Part shown: one piece after another, positions 47,603-57,450 of the stretch | Layout of the letters: the number at the start of each line of letters is the position of its first letter | Position numbering within the stretch: position 1 is the first letter of the stretch | From: Kingdonia uniflora | Taxonomy: Eukaryota > Streptophyta > Magnoliopsida > Ranunculales > Circaeasteraceae | Length of the DNA stretch: 64,000 nucleotides | Reading direction: 5' to 3' | Assembly: GCA_014058105.1 (NCBI GenBank) | Contig: JACGCM010001161.1 | Location: forward strand, 2,170,001-2,234,000 | The notes under the pieces: generated by a model | The model's database searches: none | What the model was told of the DNA's origin: nothing | The model's input: only the letters and a program-made list of their open reading frames with translations | Translations under genes and position numbers: made by a program

Positions 47603-48696
47603 TTAGTATCTCTGGTTGGAGGAACACAGGTCGATCTCCTGAGTCCAGGCAGAACGATCTTGTATGTGCAAGAACCAGTACGTCTGAGCCAACACGTCCG
47701 GATCCATGTAACTGTCTCCTCCATTCTGCTGTCCCCCATTCCACGATCTCTGAGAAGTAGAGGACCACAATCTGTTACAATCAGCTTACATTCAGAATAC
47801 TCAGTAACATTCTCATATCCCGGGGAAAAATAGGTAAACTTGAGAGAGATTGATTGACCTTGGTGTGCCAATAATGCCATCGATAATAACATGTGCAACG
47901 TGGATACCGGATGGTCGAAACTCTTTGGCCAGGCACTGTGACAGAGCTCTCAGTGCAAATTTCCCACAACCTGAACGAGGCAAAAATGATCATATATCCT
48001 GATAAATCCGAAGATTGATTAGATTAGCTATATTAAGTGAAATGACTCACTTAGTTCAGAGTAACCGGGGATCCCAGTAAGAGAAGCAGAGCATCCAGTG
48101 AAGAGAATGGTCCCTCTTCCTCTATCCATCATTCCTGGAATAACCTTCAGTCATCCACAAAATTTCACTCTCATTATTGAAAAACTCAGACAAGAAAAAA
48201 TACAGTTGATGTAGATATTTAAGGACTAGACCTGTTGGGCACAATGAAAGGCACCGACCGTGGAGACAGCAAGAGATTTCTCAAAGGAGTCGATTCTGAT
48301 ATCTGCAAAGTTGGTTGGGTTGCGTGGAATGGCCTGGCCTGAGTTGTATACAAGAACTTCTACAAACCCCAGCGAGAGTACACCTTCAAAAGCTTCACGA
48401 ACACTTCGTGAGTCTGAACAATCGATACGAATAGCAAACACTTGGGCTTTCTCCTCGCGTGCGATCTCGTCAGCAAATCCCGATAGTCTATCTGCAAGTG
48501 AAAGATAAGATTTTGAGAAGTTTCTTCTAAGTCAATTGGAGATATGGTGATGTTAGAATGAATTACCCAAGTCTCGGGCGAGAATAGCGACAGTATAGCC
48601 TTCATGGGCAAATTTACGGGCAATGGAGCGGCCAAGCTTGGGGCCAACGCCAACAACAGCGGCAATGCCTTTCTGTGAAGAGGGGGAACTAGCCAT
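47603..48696 (-). CDS. Short-chain dehydrogenase/reductase, 5 exons, 254 residues
   Basis: The exons on the minus strand are 48567-48696, 48232-48491, 48051-48144, 47859-47970 and 47603-47771. All junctions are GT-AG and the phases add up to 255 codons with the stop. The product has a Rossmann fold: an N-terminal AAVVGVGPKLGRSIARKFA nucleotide-binding loop, then AILARDLDRL, FAIRIDCSD, and VEVLVYNSGQ in place of the usual NNAG. The active-site region is CSASLTG...YSELSCGKFAL. Substrate and cofactor are unknown; I recall plant proteins of this subfamily ending in a similar LAQTYWFLHIQDRSAWTQEI motif. No transit peptide is obvious. A non-autonomous MULE starts 147 bases upstream of the start codon. 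The structure is intact and likely expressed. Confidence 0.9.
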
Positions 48697-48842
48697 GTTA
48701 CGCATCTTAGCTGGGTTTTTTTTGTTTTTGCATGGAGGGTAACTCCTTCAAGTTGGTATTTTGAGGATGGATTTACTCAACTATATATGTTGTCAGCTGC
48801 AACATTTTAAGTGCTGCTGGGTTGTGCCTGTCTCTCTTTTTT
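48697..48842 (-). promoter_or_regulatory. Proximal promoter / 5' UTR of the dehydrogenase
   Basis: Only 146 bases separate the start codon from the MULE-like insertion. A TATATAT word lies at about 48782-48789, which on the minus strand could serve as a TATA box. This is inferred from position only. Confidence 0.3.
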
Positions 48843-49642
48843 GAGCAAATTTGTGCTTGCCCCCACTATGATGATCAATTCGCAATTGCCCCCCATCGTT
48901 GGCAAAAATTGGAACATGAACCCCCATTTTAAGTCTGACTGCCTTTCACTGGTTATATTTGTATAAACTTTCAAAAAGACCCTCTTGTGCAAGGCACGCC
49001 AGTTGCCTTTTGGTTATAAATAAAAAAGAAGAAAAAAAACTCTTAATCTACAACTTCTCTCCCCAAAAAGAACTTTAATGGTTTAGGGTCACTCTCTCTC
49101 TCTCTCTCTCTCTCTTCATCTACCAAGTTTGGGTCTAAAATTTTGAGTTTTAGTTCTTCCTCTCTTAAGCTTAGGTCAAAACCCATGCTTTGTTTGAGAT
49201 TATATGAGGTGAGTTGGTTTTAAATTATTTTAATCTAATTTGACTCATGAAAAGATATTTTTACCTTTTTTGTGGGGTACGAGAAACTGATTTTGGATTC
49301 CTAGTATAGAACTTGAGATTTTTAAGAGATAATTTAATTGGGTTTTAATTTGATTGCGAATTAAAGAAATTATGAGATTGAGGATTTGATCTTCCAGTAA
49401 TTAGGGTTTCCTCTGAGAGACATGAAGAGAGAAAATACCTCAAACTCGAGAGAGAGAGAGAATGACAACAGGTTGCCTTAAGTCACGTGAAAAGCACGTG
49501 TGAGTATATTGGTCAGTTCAACAAAATAAGACCAATCAAAGGCTGGTGAAATGGAAAATGGGGTCCAAGAGCTCATTTTAGCCAACTCTTGGGGGCAATC
49601 GTGAATTCGAATCAAATAGTGGGGGGTAAGTACAAATTTTCT
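48843..49642. mobile_element. Non-autonomous MULE, about 800 bp
   Basis: Inverted ends of about 150 bp (left GAGCAAATTTGTGCTTGCCCCC, right as reverse complement AGAAAATTTGTACTTACCCCCC) resemble the terminal repeats of the MULE at 27197-33864. The interior has no transposase. It carries a (CT)n run at about 49091-49113, then text that looks like a 5' untranslated leader followed by ATGAGGTGAGT, a possible exon-intron border. A 9-bp target duplication could not be made out. Confidence 0.65.
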
Positions 49643-49667
49643 ATTCTCTTGGTTGATATCAAAGACT

Positions 49668-50219
49668 TTAGAGCATAGGGCGCCAAACCCAGACGTTGAT
49701 TGTCGGTATGAATATAAGGACATCCACAAGTTTGGAGTTTTGGACTACATTTTCAGTGTGAGAATGGGAAGGTGCGAACCCAAATATTGATTGCCGGTGT
49801 AGAAAATAAGGGACTCGTGGAGCAACCCAAACCAAATAATAATCGAGATTACTACACTGGTTAAATTTAATAATATGGACCTGCAGCAAAAGGGACGTGT
49901 TCTTTGAGATTAAATGAGTGGGAATACCGCAGTACATGAAGCAAGTCAGAATTAAATTTATAGAGTCCTTGAGCCGTTTAAGGGGTTCTACTCTACTTGT
50001 GGATGCTCTTAAGGGACTAAATGCTACTTGCCATAAAACAAGCTCATGAACAAAAAAGTATGTCATCCCGTTATTGCTGTGTGAGTTGTGATATCCCAGT
50101 TGGCACCAGGGAATCCCTGTGCAATTCAAGATTAGTCTCAGAACACTTGTATTCTGATATATTTTACGGCCAGTTGTGGACTGTTTTATCCCATCATTGT
50201 TTTGGAGATCTTGGAGCAA
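49668..50219 (-). CDS. Unrecognised 183-residue open frame, probably not a gene
   Basis: The open frame starts MLQDLQNNDGIKQ and ends in TINVWVWRPML. It shows no known domain, no signal peptide and uneven composition. The same stretch has an overlapping opposite frame. It might be a chance frame in intergenic DNA or part of an unlisted repeat. I report it because it is the longest unexplained frame in the right half of the window. Confidence 0.15.
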   Translation of the reverse strand: MLQDLQNNDGIKQSTTGRKIYQNTSVLRLILNCTGIPWCQLGYHNSHSNNGMTYFFVHELVLWQVAFSPLRASTSRVEPLKRLKDSINLILTCFMYCGIPTHLISKNTSLLLQVHIIKFNQCSNLDYYLVWVAPRVPYFLHRQSIFGFAPSHSHTENVVQNSKLVDVLIFIPTINVWVWRPML

Positions 50220-51127
50220 ACTAAGATATGACAGAAGGTTTGAAAGATCAATACAATTAGAATAAAATGAGAAGGAGAGACAAAATATGTGACTGTACGA
50301 TCATTTTCACTACATTCTGCAGATATTTTCCCTCTAGATATCGAACAACAGCCCTTGATCGAAGATAAGATAAAGAAGAAGATTGCAGATTTCTCCTAAT
50401 CAAAGATATTTTCTCAACTTGGCATCCATGGTGCCCCTACTCTTCCATGGCTGAGTTTGGGTGGGAGCCAAGTGACGGTTGGAAGTCTTAAATGACTTCA
50501 CATGTTTGGCTTCCTCGCCACTTAAATATATATAATTATATGGCTGTGGTGGTTTTGTTGTTTGTGACTGCGATGACTACGACGTGGAAATGATTAATGG
50601 TCGCTCTCGTTTCTTCTTTTTGAGGCCTAACATATAATGATTCGAACTCCTTTTGCTACGACGTAATCATTGATATTTAACTCCCAACCAAACTTCTTGT
50701 GCCCAAATTTCCTTTTCTATGATGCAATCATTGAAACTTAATTCCCAACCTATATACTTAAACCAACTCCAACAGTTGGGTGTAGGGATGACAATTTGAC
50801 AGTTTGGGATGTGCTAACCGGATATGGGTGCGGGTCTGAGATGCATTAAAAAAATCCGTGGGAGAGTAGGGCGAATTTGGTATTGCCTCGAAAAATCCGT
50901 ACCCACCGTGTCTGATTTAAATAGTTTATCATTATTACACAAGTAATTAAAAACCTTAATAAAAGAGTCTTTATTGAAAAATAATAATTTTATTAGTTAA
51001 ATGGGAGCGGTGATGGGATTTAGTATTGTAAGAGCGGGGTGAATTTGGGGATCCCCGTTTAACTTACACAAATTTGGTGGTGGGGATGAGAGTAAGAAAC
51101 TTAAGCGAGAATGGGGATGGGACCATT
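50220..51127. other. Intergenic DNA without a recognised gene
   Basis: AT-rich spacer. The stretch 50780-51110 (GGATGACAATTTGACAG..., then GGGGATCCCCG) resembles a dispersed plant repeat of unknown class, seen only once in this window. Confidence 0.4.
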
Positions 51128-51246
51128 GGGCTCTTGGCCCAGTGGTGGTAGTACCTCTTCACCTAGAGAGAGGTTGCGGGTTCGAAACCTTATGGGGTTG
51201 GAAACTCAGGGTTACGCGGATCCCTATGCAAAAAAAAAAAAAAAAA
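51128..51246 (+). mobile_element. tRNA-derived SINE
   Basis: An RNA polymerase III A box TGGCCCAGTGG (51135-51145) and B box GGTTCGAAACC (51179-51189) are spaced 34 bases apart, as in tRNA genes. A short tRNA-unrelated body follows, then a 17-base poly(A) tail (51230-51246). The cloverleaf does not close as a real tRNA, and the tail argues for retroposition by a LINE machinery. The exact 5' end and target duplication are not clear. Confidence 0.8.
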
Positions 51247-52089
51247 GAAAGAGAGAGATTCATGGCAGAGAGAAAAAGAAGTAGCATTTCGTCATTTTTT
51301 ACGAATTTCTTCGAGGGTTTCTTCGAGGAGTAGAAGATGGAGAATGAAGGGCAAAATCGGGATAAAAGATGAGAGATGTGTGTTGAAATTTTTTTAAGCA
51401 TCTCTCGAGTACTTAATAAGAAGTGCTGAAAAAATGAGGTTGAATAATTTTTCAACAAAAAAAAACATGAAACCAGCAGCTGATTTTAAAAAAAAAAATT
51501 CAACTGATGAATTATGTTTAAGCAGCAAAACAAACACCACCTAAGTCTTTCAGCAGTTGGTGCTAATGTGGCGGGTCTTTATTTAATAAAAATAAATTTG
51601 TAGTCCGCGACAGACTTCTTTACTCCGTCACAATTATTCATATCATCTCACACCAATAAAAAAATATTTAATATGTGCAATGTAATTTAGTTCGCGCGCT
51701 GTTTTAAACTCCTCACACCTTCTTCTTTTTTAGTGTAAATTCCTCACACCCGGTTGGTTATGATACCGCCAACTCAGCAACTCACACTCCAATTTTTTGA
51801 TTGACTACTGAAAGGAAAAAAGTATGGGTTTTGAATGTGGGTTGACAAAAAAACTCAACCCACACTCAAAATCTCAACTGTTAGAGATGCTCTTAATGTT
51901 GAGATTTCAACAATTGGAATCCCTCAAAATCCTCTTTTAAGTTTTAGACTATCACAAATATGGCTCTCTAAATTTTTGTTAATCGAAGTTTTATGCATGA
52001 AGAATGCGAAGATTCCTTGAGGATGATGTTAATACCCTGTCTCTTGATTAGCTGTGTATCATGATTGAGGAGGATGTTAGAGGTAAGTA
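51247..52089. other. Intergenic DNA with a lone TIR-like end
   Basis: No gene. At about 51880-51898 the sequence AACTGTTAGAGATGCTCTTA is an inverted Harbinger-type MITE terminus, and the adjoining CAACCCACACTCAAAATCTC text resembles the left end of the Harbinger at 5526. Its partner end is uncertain (possibly near 50765). Confidence 0.4.
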
Positions 52090-52094
52090 CATTA

Positions 52095-52640
52095 TGTTGA
52101 GGAGTGAACTCGAATTATGTTCGTGGATGTTCATTAGAGCTCGTGGGACGAGTAAGGATCGAAGACAGAAGGAAAATATAGATTTTCAGTGTTCTATTCG
52201 AATAGTCTTTGGCCTGTTCGAATAGAAGTCTTATAACCTTTTTGTTCGAATAGACTTCGTAAACACAGTTCTAGAAGGTTGGAGTGAAGACGTTGGCTTG
52301 CCTCGTGATCCGTACTTTGAGTCCTAATCGATGAAATAACCTCCCAACTATATAAGGGATATTTAGGGTGTTTCTTATTGCATCTTTGTGAGTTTAATTC
52401 TAGAGATAACTAGGGTTTGATAGACTCCATTAAAGCTTCGAGGAAACTTGAAGAGATCGATTGTAATTTATTTGATCATAGTGAATTGCCTGTGGGGTGG
52501 TTTTTTATCCGTAAGGGTTTTCCATTTTCCTCCTCCGTGTAAATTTTTGCGATTCGTTCTTCGTTGTTTATTTATTGTTCGGCAATTTCCGCGATTCGTT
52601 CTAGTCATAGAAGAAAGACTAACTACCTCAATTCTCAACA
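52095..52640 (+). mobile_element. Solo LTR, 546 bp
   Basis: It starts TGTTGAGG and ends TCTCAACA, giving an inverted TGTTGAG/CTCAACA terminus. CATTA lies directly on both sides (52090-52094 and 52641-52645), an exact 5-bp target duplication. A TATATAAGG promoter word lies near 52350. No internal retrotransposon sequence is present, so it arose by recombination between two LTRs. The TTCGAATAG words inside are shared with the solo LTR at 53673. Confidence 0.85.
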
Positions 52641-52646
52641 CATTAG

Positions 52647-52997
52647 AGCATCTCCAACAAAGACGGTATGAGCATCTCCAACAAAGACGGTATGCTATTT
52701 CGATTTTGGATACTAGTATCTGGAATAGCATACCACTTTGCTCCAATAGATTTATCTCTAAATTTAATTTTTTTTATATTAAAATTGGGACCCACATTAG
52801 AGAGAGAAAAGAAATGAAGATAAGAAATAGTTGTGGGGGACCTACAAAAATAGTATGCACATACCACTCTCATTCTGGATTCATATACTTTGGAGGGGAA
52901 TGGGGGTGAGTATGCTCAACCCCATACTCCTATTGGAAGGGTTTTTTGCAAAATTATGAGAAAACCTTAATAACATACTCTTCTATTGGAAATGCTC
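52647..52997. mobile_element. Harbinger-type MITE, 351 bp
   Basis: Terminal inverted repeats GAGCATCTCCAAC and (right, inverted) GAGCATTTCCAAT are flanked by TTA on both sides (52644-52646 and 52998-53000). The first 24 bases are duplicated in tandem (the second copy starts at 52671). It has no coding capacity. It belongs to the same family as the cluster at 62065-63095. Confidence 0.85.
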
Positions 52998-53000
52998 TTA

Positions 53001-53667
53001 GACTATAATTCTTTTCGTCATCATTTATCCATTTTGGTTAATGGGGTTTACCTTTTGAAAAACATACTTAGAGAAAGCCAAAAAAGATTGTTTGAATTTA
53101 AGGTACAATAATTTAGATAGTTTGTAGGAGATACCTTTAAGCTCACAAAAACCTGGAAAAATAATTCCTTGTATAGGTCCCACTCTATATTGGATTGTGC
53201 CAATGAACCCTAGTGGCCAATTGGGTCACACAGTTCCGATGGATGAGTAGAGAAGGACCAGAAAAATTGTGGTCATTGTGGACCATCCCCATCGTTTTGC
53301 ACTGTGAATTTATAGAAGATGAAAACAAGGAAAATGAATAAAAAGATTTTGCTTAGCCTGGTTTGGGCATATGTATTGTGCTCAATGTTGAAACCAAACC
53401 CGAAAATTTTCGAACAAAAACTCCAACGTAATCCGACATTCAGGAAACCTTCCATGAAAGAGGCTTGAAATAGTCCAAAATTAAACCCGAGGCTTGCCGG
53501 CATGTCTGATATATCTCAAGAGCCCGTCTTATTATTTGTAGCCTACTCACATCATACCCCTTATAAAACAAATCCAAAGCAACCAGGGTGGGCTTCTTTA
53601 ACCGTTGAAGGGATAGATTATGTCTTTCATATTTCCTTACAAGTCTTCCTCTTTGTGCCTAGAGGCC
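53001..53667. other. Intergenic DNA, nothing recognised
   Basis: 667 bases of AT-rich sequence. I see no gene, repeat or transposon terminus. Confidence 0.5.
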
Positions 53668-53672
53668 CTAGA

Positions 53673-54112
53673 TGTTGAGCCGCGCCACAAAAGCCGAACT
53701 CCGATTCGATCCCATTAACCATGAACAAGTTAAAGGAATATACAACCAAAATCAATAACAAGGATTTAAGGTGGTTTGGCAATTGCCTGCATCCACACAC
53801 GAGAGACAGAGTTTATTCAAGATCCAAGATTACAATCTTACAAATCAATTAGAGAATTTTCTCTAAAGAATTCTTTTCCAAAAAGATTTCAACAAGGATG
53901 GCTTCTAAAAGACCTAACTCTCCCTTATATACTTGGAGAGCCCATACAATCACTAAACAAAACTCAAAAATAACTTTTCTATGTATGTTTGAACACTCTT
54001 TTCTATTCGAATAAATACCCAAAGTGTATTCAAAGAAAAGGAGTTCTAAGTAAATTGTTCGAACATCGAATAGACTCAAAGTCTATTCGAACATAAAACA
54101 GGCAGCCTCACA
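53673..54112 (-). mobile_element. Solo LTR, 440 bp
   Basis: On the plus strand it starts TGTTGAGC and ends CCTCACA. CTAGA flanks it exactly on both sides (53668-53672 and 54113-54117). Read on the minus strand it has a TATATAAGG box near 53929 and ends GTGGCGCGGCTCAACA. Its 3' portion is the same family as the fragment at 9312-9487 beside the P450 relic. Confidence 0.85.
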
Positions 54113-54309
54113 CTAGAAATATTTATTTCCTTGTAACTTGTAAATGTTGTAATAGTTAAAAACTGAAACTATATCTGGAAACTGCCGCATGCAGGAGCAG
54201 ACCAATATAATAAGTAAAATTACTACATATTGGATGAAGAAGTACATAGTGCCACAACGCATTTTAATTTTCACTAGCGTCATTGATCATAAATGAGAAA
54301 GAATGCCAT

Positions 54310-55209
54310 TTACCCCTTAAAAATCGAGGTTTGTTGAAATTGAGACCCTTTGCTAGTTTGTGAGATGTCCGATTTAACACCAAGCAAGCCTAATATCCCA
54401 GTCTTATTCTTGTACGGTAAGAATGTTTTCTTCCTTAATTCTTCTGATGTGGCTCGGTTCATTGTGTAATGCAACTCGTATGCCGAAACCTGTCCATTTC
54501 TTCTGGTACCGGAAACTTTGTTGGTCCATGGAAAGTTCAACTTCTTGGCATCCTCCTCTCGATTTAACGAAACAGTGTATTTTCTTGATGGAGTATTAGA
54601 CGCCCGACCTTCTGAAGCATTTCGAAATAGTAGTAAATTCTTCAATCTCCATTTCTTGTACCCTTTGAAAAATGACAGACGTCTCGGACTATGTTGTTCT
54701 TCGTCTTCCTCCCATGCAACCTTAGAAACTCTTGCGGGTGAAAGCGACCGTGTCCCTTTACGTCTTGAAGTTGAGGATGGAGAAGAAGATAATACCCTTT
54801 CTCTGCCCCTGTTATGTTCATCTCCCCTAGGCGGGAATGTGGCATTAAACAATTTCTTCCAACTAGGTAACTTTTGGGAACCAATTTGAGTCTTCCTAGT
54901 TGTCAACTCCTCCGGTCCGTCTCCAAGTTCTAGGTGATGTGAGAGCTTAGCAGCTCGGATCATCCCACCATCAAAGAGCTCATCCGCACTTGGCACGTTC
55001 CTCCTCTCCAAATGTCCCCCAAAATCAAAAGTAAAATCTTTATCGTCGTTGGTCACAGGGGTATCATTGATATTGGAGGTACGATGTATAGGACTTGTAG
55101 GAGCGCTATAGTAGAAACCGCTGAAGCGTTTGGGACTGACTGCTGAGGTTATGTAGGGAGATGAACTTATGCCAGTAGATAAGGCGACGGATATGAACAT
55201 GTCCATCAC
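54310..55209 (-). CDS. DUF1645 family protein, single exon, 299 residues
   Basis: The intact frame carries the family signature: FTFDFGGHL near residue 60, PSADELFDGGMIRAAKL near 74-90, a Ser/Arg-rich middle, KKWRLKNLLLFRNASEGR near 185-202, and VSAYELHYTMNRATSEELRKKTFLPYK near 243-270. These plant-only proteins are small, basic, probably cytosolic or nuclear, and of unknown biochemical role; members have been linked to stress responses and yield. The first of two Met codons is taken as the start. No signal peptide or membrane span is visible. The length is normal for the family, and the minus-strand orientation matches its neighbours. Confidence 0.88.
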   Translation of the reverse strand: MMDMFISVALSTGISSSPYITSAVSPKRFSGFYYSAPTSPIHRTSNINDTPVTNDDKDFTFDFGGHLERRNVPSADELFDGGMIRAAKLSHHLELGDGPEELTTRKTQIGSQKLPSWKKLFNATFPPRGDEHNRGRERVLSSSPSSTSRRKGTRSLSPARVSKVAWEEDEEQHSPRRLSFFKGYKKWRLKNLLLFRNASEGRASNTPSRKYTVSLNREEDAKKLNFPWTNKVSGTRRNGQVSAYELHYTMNRATSEELRKKTFLPYKNKTGILGLLGVKSDISQTSKGSQFQQTSIFKG

Positions 55210-57450
55210 TGTTTAACCTCCTCCCGGGTGTTCTTTGCTTCACACTTTCACATATATAAATACACACAATGGTGTGGTAGATGAGGAAGCAGACAGCCGC
55301 CTAATGTTAGAGTCCAAATTTGCTGCTATATTTTCTTCAAATAATTGTGAGGAAATTAAGATCGTGAGACCGTGTCTGTCACATCCTTTGGTCGAAATAC
55401 AAAGTATGAGACTGAAATAGATATTTCTACCTATTTCTTAAATGATTTCTTATCTTAAATCTTTGAATTGAAATCTTGATCTATGAGTCTAATATCATAC
55501 CATATATTGTAGCCTAAACTTAGGTGTCAAGTAAAGTTCTAAATCTCTTTTGATCCCAATATATCCCAGTTATATCCTCATAAATATCATCCCATGTATC
55601 CTATCCCAACTTCCAAAATTTGTTATGTCGTCTGATATATAGATATGGGGCATTGACAGCTTCTTGTTCAAGCTGTAGCCTTTCAGGCTTTGGTGCAATT
55701 TGTGTTTGACAAGTTACAAGAACATCGAGAAACAAGCGACTAACCTCAAATATCTGATGGCTTTATACTCTACTTGAATACATTCATTTGCATTGAATTA
55801 AAAATTATGTAGAGGCAGGGTTTCAAGTTTCAACTTAGTCATTCTATTTCTCTGGTCTTGCCGTCTCTCTTAGATGCCAGAAATCTTATTATTGAACAAA
55901 CTTCCAGAAGGCAACAGGATGCAACGAACTAAGTTCATGTCAATTATCTTTGTTCGGAACTTAGGATTCATTAACCGGGGTTATTGTGTCGAGGGAATTT
56001 TTTTATTAAAACATATCAATTTAATTGATGCAGTAGCCAAGATGCAAGCCATACCATGAGATCCATGACATAATCCTTCCTTGTACACTTTTCAAATGGG
56101 CAGACTGGGGTTATTCTATATTTCATGTCAGAAGGAGACACTCTTGGCTGTTTGGTTAAGAAAAAGAAGGGGATACTCTTGGGGCTTTCTTTTTCTTTCC
56201 CTCCTCACATTGGAAGGCACTTTGTTTCTTGCTTCAGTGAAGATCAATATTAGTGGACCACCCATTCTTTTTCTTGCATTTGATTATGCAAAGTGTGCAC
56301 ATTTTGGTTGTGCAAAGTTGTCTTACTTCATTGCAATTACTAATGTTCTTCACTTAATTCTCACCCTCTCCTGCAAAATCCCAATACTAGAATAGAATGA
56401 GAGAAGAAAATCTGAACCAGGAAAGGGTCCTCAATGGAGAGGCAGGTGCCGGTATCTAAGCTGGAAAGGTTCCTGGGAGTCGTTAACATAGACCAAAATT
56501 AAAGCCGCCACACTATCACTATTGGCTGCGTTACTCTTACACCGGGTTTGATACAAATACTCTTGGGTAGAAACATGATATAATCTGACCATTTATAAGA
56601 ACCAAACCATATAAATGCAAGAATTCTCTGGCCTTGCTGTTTCTGATGGAAAACTAGAGCTTCATGTGCAAAATCTTGTTAGAACAGTAAGAAATCAATG
56701 CAGATCACTAGCTATTCAATGGCTCAGATTACAACCAGAGTTGTTAATTGTCAGTACGCGAAATTTATGAGTCATACTTTTCCTTCTTTTTGTCTTACTC
56801 ATGCTTGCCTCAAATGGAATCACCTAAAACAGATAACCAGAGACTAGTCGATTTCATTGACAGTAAGACAATAACAATCTGACTTTAACGTCGTCGCGCG
56901 CGCAAGGACACAAACATTACAATGTACAGCTATAACAGCCTGTGAGAAATAATTTACGGAATGATAACAAACTAATGAAGGAGGAAACTGGGACCAAAAG
57001 AATTTGATCACAAGTCTCTATAGCCAACTAGCAAGGGTACTTAGATGCCGGTGGTGAGTTGGTTGGGGGTCATAGTGTGGATGCGCTCCCCTGTTCAAGG
57101 TTAAAACTCTTAAGTTTGCTACCTTTTCCACATTAACTTCATTCATAAAATTACAAACTGAGGGGAGAAAGAAGAAAAAACTCAATGGAAAAAACAAAAG
57201 CGAAAGAAGAAACACGTAATTCATTGAGTGAACTCTTATCATGCAAAACTCTCTCCAAAAGAACATAATACATCTCCAAAGCCAAAAACCCTTGTTTTCT
57301 TTATGAAAACATCACTCCATCGCAATTACATACAAATGGATAAACTATATATATTTATACTATGTTTACTATAGCTGTGTACAAATTCTTCCCCCAGTAC
57401 CCTTAGAACTGTGTAAAACTGAAGATCGGAGAAAAAAGAGCAGAAAGCTT
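55210..57450. other. Spacer between the DUF1645 and DUF547 genes
   Basis: 2.2 kb. The left edge should contain the promoter of the DUF1645 gene. The right edge, up to 57450, probably holds the 3' untranslated region of the DUF547 gene. Open frames such as 56081-56395 match nothing I know. No transposon ends are seen. Confidence 0.45.

Noticed and set aside
47584..47898. Separate 104-residue gene on the minus strand
   Set aside because: It reads exon 5 and the intron of the dehydrogenase in a wrong frame.
51128..51200. A genuine tRNA gene
   Set aside because: A and B boxes are present but no closing acceptor stem or standard anticodon arm can be drawn, and a poly(A) tail follows. A SINE fits better.
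52448..52909. 153-residue plus-strand frame as a gene
   Set aside because: It runs across a solo LTR end and a MITE with a duplicated terminus; repeated residues come from the 24-bp duplication.
54518..54889. 123-residue plus-strand frame
   Set aside because: It is antisense to the well-supported DUF1645 gene.
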